DNA of 37,797 nt from positions 1 to 37,797 of the forward strand of contig JAKAJM010000019.1 of the NCBI GenBank assembly GCA_021813765.1, in the 5' to 3' direction. A model generated the notes under the pieces. The model was not told the origin of the DNA and ran no database searches. It saw only the letters and a list, made by a program, of their open reading frames with translations. The stretch's first letter is position 1; each line of letters opens with the position of its first letter. Both the position numbers and the translations under genes were made by a program. This DNA comes from Nitrospirota bacterium (GTDB lineage Bacteria; Nitrospirota; Thermodesulfovibrionia; Thermodesulfovibrionales; JdFR-88). Positions 1 to 6,867 of the stretch are shown piece after piece.

Positions 1-621
1 TCTATGCTTTGCGCCGAGGCCATGGTGGATGCCGGCTCCGTGCGCAGGGGATACGTGAAGAACAATTTCCCGAAGCTGGCAGCCGCGGCCGGTAAGCTCC
101 TTGATGCCCCGATATATATAGACGAGACCTCCGGCATGTCCGCCCTGGAGATGAGGGCGAAGGCAAGGAGGCTTAAAAGAGAGCGGGGCCTGAGCCTTAT
201 TCTGGTTGATTACCTTCAGCTCATGCGGGGAAACGGCAGGTACGAGCAGCGCGTCCAGGAGATATCGGAGATCTCGCGCTCCCTGAAGGCCCTCGCAAAG
301 GAGATAGGCGTGCCGGTGATCGCCTTAAGCCAGCTCAACCGTGCGGTGGAGAGGGAGCGGAGAAAACCCAACATGGCGGACCTCAGGGAGTCCGGCGCCA
401 TCGAGCAGGATGCGGACGTGATCCTGTTTCTTTACAGGGACGACAAGGACAAAAAGGGCCAGGGCGAGGAGAGGCCCGAAACCGAGGTCGTGAACGTGGA
501 CATCGCCAAGCAGAGGAACGGCCCCACCGGCGGGGTCAAGCTGGCCTTCCTTTCAAAATATACAAGGTTCATGGACTTCAGCCCTGATGACTATGCGTAT
601 CAGTCGGAGGGGGATTTTTAA
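1..621 (+). CDS. dnaB: Replicative DNA helicase DnaB, C-terminal part (5' end outside window)
   Basis: This is the C-terminal RecA-like ATPase domain of the hexameric replicative helicase, which unwinds DNA at the fork with DnaG primase. The reading frame is open through the left edge, so the ATG at position 4 is probably internal and the N-terminal domain, linker and Walker A motif lie outside. Visible family motifs are the Walker B segment LILVDYLQLM, then VIALSQLNRAVE, and the arginine-finger region DLRESGAIEQDADVILFLYR. The segment near the C-terminus (DIAKQRNGPTG) is also typical of DnaB. No intein is seen in this part. The gene ends in TAA, followed by an unusual structured non-coding stretch before the next gene. 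Family identity is secure from the motifs; only its length is unknown. Confidence 0.95.
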   Translation, partial: SMLCAEAMVDAGSVRRGYVKNNFPKLAAAAGKLLDAPIYIDETSGMSALEMRAKARRLKRERGLSLILVDYLQLMRGNGRYEQRVQEISEISRSLKALAKEIGVPVIALSQLNRAVERERRKPNMADLRESGAIEQDADVILFLYRDDKDKKGQGEERPETEVVNVDIAKQRNGPTGGVKLAFLSKYTRFMDFSPDDYAYQSEGDF

Positions 622-632
622 TTTGGAATTTT

Positions 633-801
633 GTGTGGGGGGGACCCGACCCCCGCACATCATAGAGGGCCACGCGGGTCCTGGCCCTCGCGTGAAAACA
701 GGGTGGGTAAAATATAATGGAATAGCGGGTGCGCCCGAAGGGCAAACGAGCGAATATGATAAAAAAATTCCCTGCACGCCTGCAGGATTCCCGGAAGAAC
801 C
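633..801 (+). repeat. Structured intergenic element, copy 1
   Basis: The gap between dnaB and the Memo-like gene (622-909) holds no credible gene. It contains a GC-rich hairpin at about 633-658 (GTGTGGGGG pairing with CCCCCGCAC) and a perfect 7-bp stem AGGGCCA/TGGCCCT at about 667-690. It ends in a 29-nt module (773-801) that recurs at 9800-9828 with 26 of 29 positions identical. Both copies also begin with GTGTGGG, one base, then GGAC. It could be a dispersed repeat or a structured RNA; the sequence alone does not decide. The remainder of the gap (802-909) is AT-rich and could carry the promoter of the next gene. Confidence 0.5.
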
Positions 802-909
802 TTAATTTTAATTTGATTAATTTATCAGGCATGAAAAATGGAATAATAAGGCAGGAAATTTATTTTATTTGGTTTCATTTAATCTGATGGCCTGAAGGGG
901 GGCTTTCAA

Positions 910-1713
910 ATGAAAACAAGAGCAGCCGCCGTTGCCGGCCAGTTTTATCCCTCCACGCCTGGCGCGCTTTCCGCCCAGCTTGATTCCTTCCTACCCTCCC
1001 AAAAAAAAGAGAAGGCCATAGCGGCCCTGTGCCCTCACGCTGGCTATATATATTCGGGAGGCGTGGCGGGCTCCGTGTATTCCAGGCTGGAGATGCCCCG
1101 GAAGATAGTCCTGCTTGGCCCAAACCACACGGGCATCGGTCCGCAGTTCTCCTTGATGGCGGAGGGCGCCTGGAGAGTGCCTAACGGGCTTCTTCCCGTG
1201 GACGCGGAGCTGGCAGGGAGGATACTTGAAGAGGTGCCCTTTTTCACCGTGGACGAGACCGCCCATGAGTATGAGCATTCCCTGGAGGTGCAGCTGCCCT
1301 TCATCGCTCACCTGAGGCCGGATGCCTCCATAGTGCCGGTGACGATGATGCCCGGCCTCATCGAATATCTGGAAAAAGCGGGCCATGGGCTTGCAAGGGC
1401 CATAAGCTCCCAGAAAGAAGACGTCCTGATGGTCGTAAGCTCGGACATGAGCCATTATGTGCCTGATTCCACCGCGAGGGAAAAAGACAGGCTTGCCATA
1501 GACAGGGTCCTGGGGCTTGACCCCGAGGGGCTCTTTGAGACCATAAACGAAAACAGGATATCCATGTGCGGGTACATCCCGGCCATCTTGATGCTGTACG
1601 CGGCAAAGATGCTGGGGGCAGAAGGAGGACGGCTTGTCAGTTACGACACCAGCGCCTCGGCCTCGGGCGATAAAGACCAGGTGGTCGGATACGCGGGGAT
1701 AATAATAAAATAA
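910..1713 (+). CDS. Memo-family protein (AmmeMemoRadiSam system protein B)
   Basis: A 267-residue protein of the Memo/MEMO1 family, related in fold to extradiol dioxygenases. Family hallmarks are visible in order: AGQFYP near the N-terminus, PHAGYIYSGG (about residues 42-51), LGPNHTG, EHSLEVQLPF (about 123-132), VVSSDMSHY (about 178-186) and a C-terminal VGYAGIII. The His and Asp residues in these motifs correspond to the family's metal-site residues. Bacterial members are usually found beside an AMMECR1 protein and a radical SAM enzyme; neither is next to it here. The ATG at 910 is preceded by a purine-rich AAGGGGGG. The biochemical role of the bacterial proteins is not settled, so I give only the family. 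Confidence 0.9.
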   Translation: MKTRAAAVAGQFYPSTPGALSAQLDSFLPSQKKEKAIAALCPHAGYIYSGGVAGSVYSRLEMPRKIVLLGPNHTGIGPQFSLMAEGAWRVPNGLLPVDAELAGRILEEVPFFTVDETAHEYEHSLEVQLPFIAHLRPDASIVPVTMMPGLIEYLEKAGHGLARAISSQKEDVLMVVSSDMSHYVPDSTAREKDRLAIDRVLGLDPEGLFETINENRISMCGYIPAILMLYAAKMLGAEGGRLVSYDTSASASGDKDQVVGYAGIIIK

Positions 1714-1716
1714 AAA

Positions 1717-1878
1717 TATATGCTTATCCGGTTTACGCACGTCATTCCCGCAAGCGAAGCGCGCCGGGAATCATTACCATGCAAAAGCACGATTCCGCCC
1801 GTTTTTATTCGCACCCGGAATAAATCCGGCCGGAATGACAAATTGCACAAGAATGGCAATTAACCGGATAAGCGCATA
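1717..1878. repeat. Composite inverted-repeat element, copy A of the GTCATTCC family
   Basis: The core at 1741-1839 begins GTCATTCC and ends with its complement GGAATGAC. It contains the recurring segments CGAAGCGCGCCGGGAATC and GATTCCGCCCGTTTTTATTC. The core is flanked by a second, outer inverted repeat: TATGCTTATCCGGTTTA (1719-1735) against TTAACCGGATAAGCGCATA (1860-1878). It lies just after the stop of the Memo-like gene and before a strong hairpin. It has no coding capacity and resembles a miniature inverted-repeat element; related cores occur six more times in the window. Confidence 0.7.
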
Positions 1879-1919
1879 AAGACAAGGAGGGAGAAAAATT
1901 TTTCTCCCTCCTTGTCTTT
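1878..1919. terminator. Bidirectional hairpin terminator between convergent genes
   Basis: This is a perfect 42-bp palindrome centred on AAAAATTTTT at 1894-1903, with arms AAAGACAAGGAGGGAG and the complement. It sits between the + strand Memo-like gene and the - strand DUF1059 gene, where it could terminate both. The T-run lies at the top of the stem rather than after it, so it is not a textbook intrinsic terminator, but a shared terminator is the simplest reading. Confidence 0.7.
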
Positions 1920-1924
1920 GGACC

Positions 1925-2128
1925 TCACTCCTTTACGTTTTCGATGTCTTTCTTTATGTCCTGCTCCGACATGTCCATGCCATGGAACTGCTTCACGTGC
2001 TTCCTTGCCACGTCCACTATCTCTTTTTCGTCATGGCTTCTGATCAGGAACCCGCATTCGGGTCCGCAGTCCAGCTGCTTGAGCTGATGCTTCTTTTCCC
2101 TTGTGTGCGTCGCCGCATGATGTGGCAT
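1925..2128 (-). CDS. Small DUF1059-family protein
   Basis: A 67-residue protein with the DUF1059 pattern: an N-terminal His-rich stretch, CGPECGF with two cysteines (C21, C25), then RSHDEKEIVDVARKHVK and a C-terminal acidic helix containing HGMDMSEQDIKK. The cysteines and histidines suggest metal binding, but that is inference; no function is established for the family as far as I know. The start is firm: an excellent Shine-Dalgarno AGGAGGTGAT lies just upstream (complement of 2135-2146). It is transcribed alone, converging on the Memo-like gene with a strong palindrome between them. Confidence 0.8.
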   Translation of the reverse strand: MPHHAATHTREKKHQLKQLDCGPECGFLIRSHDEKEIVDVARKHVKQFHGMDMSEQDIKKDIENVKE

Positions 2129-2256
2129 ATCTTATCACCTCCTGATTCCAACTTATCACACAGGCCCCACAAGTCAAATGCGCATCGTGCCCGCCGTACC
2201 TGCCGGGGCACATTGGTCAGGCTAAAGACCCGGGTAAAAAATGGTATCCTAAGTTG

Positions 2257-3273
2257 ATGGCGTTAAAGGATGTCATAGGGCAGGAAAGCGCGATAAAGAT
2301 ACTGAAAAGCGCCGTTTTGAAGCGGAAAGCGGCCTCCGCTTATCTCTTTCATGGCCCTTCGGGCATAGGCAAACGCCTTGCCGCGCTGAACTTTGCCAAG
2401 GCCCTGAATTGCACGGCAGCGGAAGGGGACGGGGACGCCTGCGGAAGCTGCACTCCATGCAGGCGCATTGAAGGCGGCATGCATCCTGATGTTCTGGAGG
2501 TCAGGCCGGAAAAAGGCGTCATCAGGATAGACGAAATAAGAAGCCTCGAAGAGGCGCTCTCCCTTTCCGCATATGAAGGGAGCTTCAAAGTGGCCATAGT
2601 GGATGAAGCCCATCTCATGAAAATAGAGGCGGCAAACGCGTTCCTGAAGTGCCTTGAAGAGCCGCCGGCAGGAAGCGTCATAATACTTGTAAGCTCCGCC
2701 CCGGAGCGGCTTCCCGACACAATAAGGTCCCGGTGCCAGGCGATCGGCTTCAAACCCCTCTGCGGCAGGGACATGGCCTTATTGCTTGAAGACAGGATAA
2801 AGGAGCCGGACAAAAAGGGGAAAACGCTCCAGTCCCTGATCGGCCTTTCCATGGGCAGGCCGGGGCTGGTCATTGGCAATGGCAAGGGTGCGGACATCCT
2901 GAAAAAAAGACAGGATTTCCTGAAAGCCCTGCACGAGATGCTTTTTTCGAAGCCGGGCGGCAGCAAAAATCCCGTCTGGGCGGACAAGGAGGAGATAGAG
3001 GATTTCATGGACGGGCTCGAGCTTTTTCTAAGGGACCTGCTGGTGCTCAGGACTACGGGGCGGGAAGACCTGCTGATGCTTGGCCCGGAAGTCCCCGGAG
3101 AGCTGAAAACCATTTTCAAAACTGCGGAAGAAGAAGTTATAATAGATTGTTATCGAGGGGTTACGGAGATCAGGGAAGGTCTGGTGTATAACCCCAACAA
3201 ATCCATTTTATGGAACTATACGGCAGGAATGCTTAAAAGGCTGCTGCCGCACCCGGAGAAAAGGCCTGGATAA
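2257..3273 (+). CDS. holB: DNA polymerase III, delta' subunit
   Basis: This is the clamp-loader subunit that, with delta and tau/gamma, loads the beta sliding clamp at primed sites. Evidence: N-terminal GQESAIKILKSAV, a P-loop-like GPSGIGKR (about residues 31-38), a zinc module CGSC..PC..I.GGMHPD, a DEAH-type segment IVDEAHLM, the LKCLEEPP motif and the arginine-finger region SRCQ, all in the AAA+ order. At 338 residues it is of usual size. The frame allows TTG at 2254 or ATG at 2257; I chose ATG because ALKDVIGQ follows directly as in homologues. No clear Shine-Dalgarno is seen. It leads an operon: ricT begins 7 nt after its stop, then metG. Confidence 0.92.
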   Translation: MALKDVIGQESAIKILKSAVLKRKAASAYLFHGPSGIGKRLAALNFAKALNCTAAEGDGDACGSCTPCRRIEGGMHPDVLEVRPEKGVIRIDEIRSLEEALSLSAYEGSFKVAIVDEAHLMKIEAANAFLKCLEEPPAGSVIILVSSAPERLPDTIRSRCQAIGFKPLCGRDMALLLEDRIKEPDKKGKTLQSLIGLSMGRPGLVIGNGKGADILKKRQDFLKALHEMLFSKPGGSKNPVWADKEEIEDFMDGLELFLRDLLVLRTTGREDLLMLGPEVPGELKTIFKTAEEEVIIDCYRGVTEIREGLVYNPNKSILWNYTAGMLKRLLPHPEKRPG

Positions 3274-3280
3274 AACAGAG

Positions 3281-4459
3281 ATGTCCGAGATCGTCTGCAT
3301 AAGGTTCAAACAGTGCGGCAAACTGTATGATTTCGATACCGGGGAGATGACGCTCAAGCCGGGGGACATGGTTGTCGTGGAGTCGGAGCTCGGGCTTTCC
3401 ATCGGCAAGGTTGTGCGCAAGTCCCAGGCTCCCGAAACAGGGGAGCAAAAGGAAGCCAAGGAATATAAGAAGGTGCTCAGGATGGCCTCGGAGGAGGACA
3501 TCCGGGAAAGCCGGGCAAACGCCGGGATAGAAAAAGAGGCCTTTGATTTCTGCCGGGAAAGGGTGATGGCACGCGGCCTGCAGATGAAGCTCATACGCAC
3601 CGAGGCCACGCTGGAAAGAAAAAGGATAATCTTTTACTTCATCTCCGAAAAGAGGATAGATTTCCGCGAACTGGTAAAAGACCTTGCGCAGAAATTCCGC
3701 ACGCGCATAGAGATGAGGCAGGTGGGCGTGAGGGATGAGGCCAAGATGACAGGCGGGCTTGGCCTGTGCGGCAGACAGCTCTGCTGCGCCTCTTTTCTTT
3801 CGAATTTCGCCCCGATATCCATAAAGATGGCAAAAAAACAGGAGCTTGTCCTTAACACCGGCAAGCTCTCCGGCGTATGCGGAAGGCTCATGTGCTGCCT
3901 GAGCTACGAATATGGCAGCAACATGAGCTCAAAGGAAGAAAGGGAAGAGGAAACAGCGGACGACAAAGAGGTCATGGAGGAGGCCGCCCTGGGTGAGATG
4001 ACGGCGCCTGAAAAAAACAAAAGCTCTTTCATGGCCCATGCGCCGGGCGAGGCCCATTCCGGCGAAAGAAGAGACAGGGAAGCATCCCGCGGGGGAAAAA
4101 ACAAAAACAGGCATTTCGAGCGCAGGGAAAGGCGAGGCCAGCCCCAGGAAAGTGTGCCGGGCCAGGCCAAAACTTCAAACCTGGAGTCAAAAGACCGGGA
4201 GAAGCAAGAAAGACAGGGCCGGCCTGCACGTCCTCAACCGCATGGCAGGCCGCACCAGAGGCCAAAACAAGAGGAACCCGGGCCTCAGGGCGCGGCTCCA
4301 GCCGCCAACGTTATGAATGCGCCTGCTGCCGACAGCCAGGGCCAGGCCCAGAAAAAGAAAAAGAAAAAAAGGTGGAGGAGGCGCGGCCATAAGGGCGGCT
4401 TCCCCGGCAGCCCGGATGCCCCGCAGAACCCCGGACCCTCAGGAAGCCCGGAAGCCTGA
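3281..4459 (+). CDS. ricT: PSP1-domain protein RicT (YaaT-like) with a long basic tail
   Basis: PSP1-domain protein of the RicT/YaaT type. In Bacillus, RicT forms an Fe-S-containing complex with RicA and RicF that affects RNase Y-dependent mRNA processing. Residues 1-215 match the family: GDMVVVESELGLSIGKV, then two cysteine motifs, CGRQLCC at 163-169 and CGRLMCC at 200-206, as expected for Fe-S ligands. From about residue 230 to 392 there is a low-complexity tail rich in Glu, Lys, Arg, Gln and Pro, ending in KKKKKKRWRRRGHKGG; it looks disordered and could bind nucleic acid (inference). It follows holB by 7 nt and precedes metG by 46 nt, an order seen in many bacteria. No RicA or RicF homologue is in the window. 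Confidence 0.88.
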   Translation: MSEIVCIRFKQCGKLYDFDTGEMTLKPGDMVVVESELGLSIGKVVRKSQAPETGEQKEAKEYKKVLRMASEEDIRESRANAGIEKEAFDFCRERVMARGLQMKLIRTEATLERKRIIFYFISEKRIDFRELVKDLAQKFRTRIEMRQVGVRDEAKMTGGLGLCGRQLCCASFLSNFAPISIKMAKKQELVLNTGKLSGVCGRLMCCLSYEYGSNMSSKEEREEETADDKEVMEEAALGEMTAPEKNKSSFMAHAPGEAHSGERRDREASRGGKNKNRHFERRERRGQPQESVPGQAKTSNLESKDREKQERQGRPARPQPHGRPHQRPKQEEPGPQGAAPAANVMNAPAADSQGQAQKKKKKKRWRRRGHKGGFPGSPDAPQNPGPSGSPEA

Positions 4460-4505
4460 TGCGGACCATGAAAATTTTCCCGGGCCAAAAACAGAAAAAG
4501 TCCCG

Positions 4506-6602
4506 ATGAGCTCCGAGAGATCACGTTTCTACGTGACCACACCCATATATTACGTAAACGATATCCCGCACATAGGCCATGCGTATACGACCGTTGCCGC
4601 CGACATCCTGGCCCGTTACCACCGGGGGCGCGGCAGGGAAGTCTTTTTCCTGACCGGCACGGACGAGCACGGGCAGAAGGTCCAGAAGGCGGCCGAGACC
4701 AAAGGGCTTTCCCCCAAGGAGCATGCAGACCTGATGGTGGAAAATTTCAAAACGCTGTGGAAGGCCCTTGACATCTCAAACGACGCCTTCATCCGCACCA
4801 CCGACTCCGGGCATAAAGAAGTTGTCAGGGAGCTTCTGCAGAGGCTATGGGAAGCAAGGCTCATCGAGAAACGCTCCTACGAGGGCTGGTACTGCACCCC
4901 GGATGAAAGGTTCTGGACCGAAAAGGACCTTGTAGAGGGCAAGTGCCCGGACTGCGGCAGGGACGTGGAGAAAATAGAGGAACAGAATTTTTTCTTTCTT
5001 ATGTCCCGCTACCAGGAGCGGCTTATTGAATACATAGAAAAAACTCCCTCATATATACAGCCTGAAACAAGGAAGAACGAGGTCCTGGGCTTCCTCAGGA
5101 GCCAGCCCCTTCAAGACCTCTGCATTTCGAGGCCTAAAAAGAGGCTCGCCTGGGGCATACCGCTTCCTTTTGACGAGGAGTTCGTGACCTATGTATGGTT
5201 CGATGCCCTGGTCAATTATTATTCGGCCCCCCAATATCTGGCCCCATCAGGTGAAAAAAACTGGTGGCCCGCGGACGCGCACCTTATCGGCAAGGACATC
5301 CTTACAACCCACGCCGTCTACTGGTCCACGATGCTCATGGCACTGGGGCTGCCTCTGCCCCGCACGATATTCGCCCATGGATGGTGGACGATCGAGGGAA
5401 AGAAGATGTCAAAATCCGTGGGAAACGTGGTGGACCCCGCGGAGGTCTGCCGGAAGCTGGAAACGGAATATGGAATAAAACGCGGGCATGCCGTGGACGC
5501 TTTCAGATATTTCCTTATGAGGGAGATACCTTTTGGCCATGACGGGGATTATTCGGAACATGCGCTCTTCCACAGGATAAACACGGACCTTGCGAACGAC
5601 CTTGGAAACCTTTTAAGCAGAACGCTTACGATGATCGAAAAATACAGGGATGGCCTCATACCCGGGCCGCTTGCGGAAAAATTCAGGCGCGGCGTGTCCA
5701 AGGACGCTCACGGGACATCCCATCAGAAGGTCCTTGAGGGGGATGTGCGGGACAGCTTCCTGGCCCTGGAAAAGGACCGGGTATTTGAAAAGCTCCTGGG
5801 TGAGATGAATTTTTATGCGGCGCTTAACCATTTCTGGGAAATGGCAGTCAGGCTTGCAAATAAACTCGTGGAGGACTCTGCCCCATGGAAGGAAACGGAC
5901 CAGGACGCGCTTTCGGACGTCCTTTACAGCCTGGCCGAGTCGCTAAGGCTGATAGCCATCCACATTTATCCGGTAATGCCCTCCTCCGCCCAGGAGATAT
6001 GGAACCAGCTTGGAATTGACGGGGAAATCGAAACGGAACTCCGGAGCAAGCCTAAATTGATCGAATGGGGGGAGTATCCTCTCTCCGGCACAAAAGTGAA
6101 AAAAGGCCCCGCCCTTTTTCCCAGGATCATTATGAAAGCTGAACCTCTTTTATCGAAAACGAAAGTTAGCGGAAACCCCGAAATAAATCAGAAGGAGACC
6201 CCTAAAATGCAGGAAGAAAAAGTTCAAACCGCCGCCCAGACCGAAGCTCAAGCAGGGCAAAAAGGGGAACAAGACCTTATAAGCATAGAAGAGTTCGCAA
6301 AGGTGGAGCTCAAAGCCGGCAGGGTTCTTAAGGCCGAGGCCGTGAAGGGGTCCAACAAGCTGCTCCGGCTGGAGGTGGACCTGGCGGAAGGGGCCCCAAG
6401 GCAGGTAATAGCGGGCATCGGGAAGCAGTACAAGCCGGAGGAGCTTGAAGGCAAAACGGTCGTAATAGTGGCCAACCTTAAGCCTGCAAAGCTCATGGGG
6501 CTTGAATCAAGGGGTATGGTCCTTGCCGCAACGGACTCCGAGGGCGTCCTGTCCGTCCTTACCACGGAAAAAGTGGTGCTGCCCGGCGCAAAGATAAAAT
6601 AG
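4506..6602 (+). CDS. metG: Methionyl-tRNA synthetase
   Basis: This class I synthetase charges tRNA-Met. Residues 8-28 contain the HIGH motif (HIGH at 22-25), and KMSKS is at 300-304 within GKKMSKSVGNVVDP. The zinc-knuckle region has one CxxC pair (CPDCG) after YCTPDERFWTE, as in the type with a single knuckle. The anticodon-binding helices follow, and the C-terminus (about 590-698) is an EMAPII/Arc1p-like tRNA-binding domain (LKAGRVLKAEAV, ESRGMVLAA), joined by a Gln/Glu-rich linker. The frame is open back into ricT, but the first sensible start is the ATG at 4506, giving MSSERSRFYVTTP; the ribosome site is weak. It is the last gene of the holB-ricT-metG run. Confidence 0.95.
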   Translation: MSSERSRFYVTTPIYYVNDIPHIGHAYTTVAADILARYHRGRGREVFFLTGTDEHGQKVQKAAETKGLSPKEHADLMVENFKTLWKALDISNDAFIRTTDSGHKEVVRELLQRLWEARLIEKRSYEGWYCTPDERFWTEKDLVEGKCPDCGRDVEKIEEQNFFFLMSRYQERLIEYIEKTPSYIQPETRKNEVLGFLRSQPLQDLCISRPKKRLAWGIPLPFDEEFVTYVWFDALVNYYSAPQYLAPSGEKNWWPADAHLIGKDILTTHAVYWSTMLMALGLPLPRTIFAHGWWTIEGKKMSKSVGNVVDPAEVCRKLETEYGIKRGHAVDAFRYFLMREIPFGHDGDYSEHALFHRINTDLANDLGNLLSRTLTMIEKYRDGLIPGPLAEKFRRGVSKDAHGTSHQKVLEGDVRDSFLALEKDRVFEKLLGEMNFYAALNHFWEMAVRLANKLVEDSAPWKETDQDALSDVLYSLAESLRLIAIHIYPVMPSSAQEIWNQLGIDGEIETELRSKPKLIEWGEYPLSGTKVKKGPALFPRIIMKAEPLLSKTKVSGNPEINQKETPKMQEEKVQTAAQTEAQAGQKGEQDLISIEEFAKVELKAGRVLKAEAVKGSNKLLRLEVDLAEGAPRQVIAGIGKQYKPEELEGKTVVIVANLKPAKLMGLESRGMVLAATDSEGVLSVLTTEKVVLPGAKIK

Positions 6603-6697
6603 CTTAGAAAATAAAATGCCGTCCAATCTTTGTTAGCTCCGGGCGATACGATTTCCGCTGTTTTCCGCCCGGTCCGGCGCCGCTGACGCTAAAATCT

Positions 6698-6749
6698 CCG
6701 GGCAGCCAAAGCGCGTCTGCCTGGCTGGAGAAAGCGCATTGGCTGCCGG
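6698..6749 (+). other. Hairpin in the metG-ppdK gap
   Basis: The 265-nt gap between metG and ppdK has no gene. It contains an imperfect inverted repeat, CCGGGCAGCCAAAGCGC (6698-6714) against GCGCATTGGCTGCCGG (6734-6749), with a 19-nt loop. It is not followed by a T-run, so it is not a clear terminator. It may be a leader or end-of-operon structure. Confidence 0.4.
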
Positions 6750-6776
6750 CAGGCCCATAAAAATCCTTCATCTAGC

Positions 6777-6782
6777 TATAAT
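6777..6782 (+). promoter_or_regulatory. Possible -10 element for ppdK
   Basis: A perfect TATAAT at 6777-6782 lies about 85 nt before the ppdK start. No good -35 is visible at 16-18 nt upstream (the hexamer there is close to CCCATA), so the promoter is tentative. An untranslated leader of roughly 80 nt would result, ending in the strong GGAGGGAG ribosome site. Confidence 0.35.
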
Positions 6783-6867
6783 CCTATTGAAATCCAAGGC
6801 CTTATACGGTAGACTTAGAAGTCCTGCGGCAAAAAAACAAATTAATTTAGCTCTGGAGGGAGTCTAG

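Noticed and set aside
587-805. A short + strand frame after dnaB
   Set aside because: It lies across the structured repeat element, has no ribosome site and no recognisable protein features.
1741-1839. The spaced repeats considered as a CRISPR array
   Set aside because: Copies are dispersed kilobases apart, are themselves inverted repeats and have no regular spacers or cas genes.
4317-4505. Upstream extension of the metG frame into ricT
   Set aside because: It overlaps the low-complexity ricT tail and is rich in Arg and Pro; synthetase similarity starts at the ATG at 4506.
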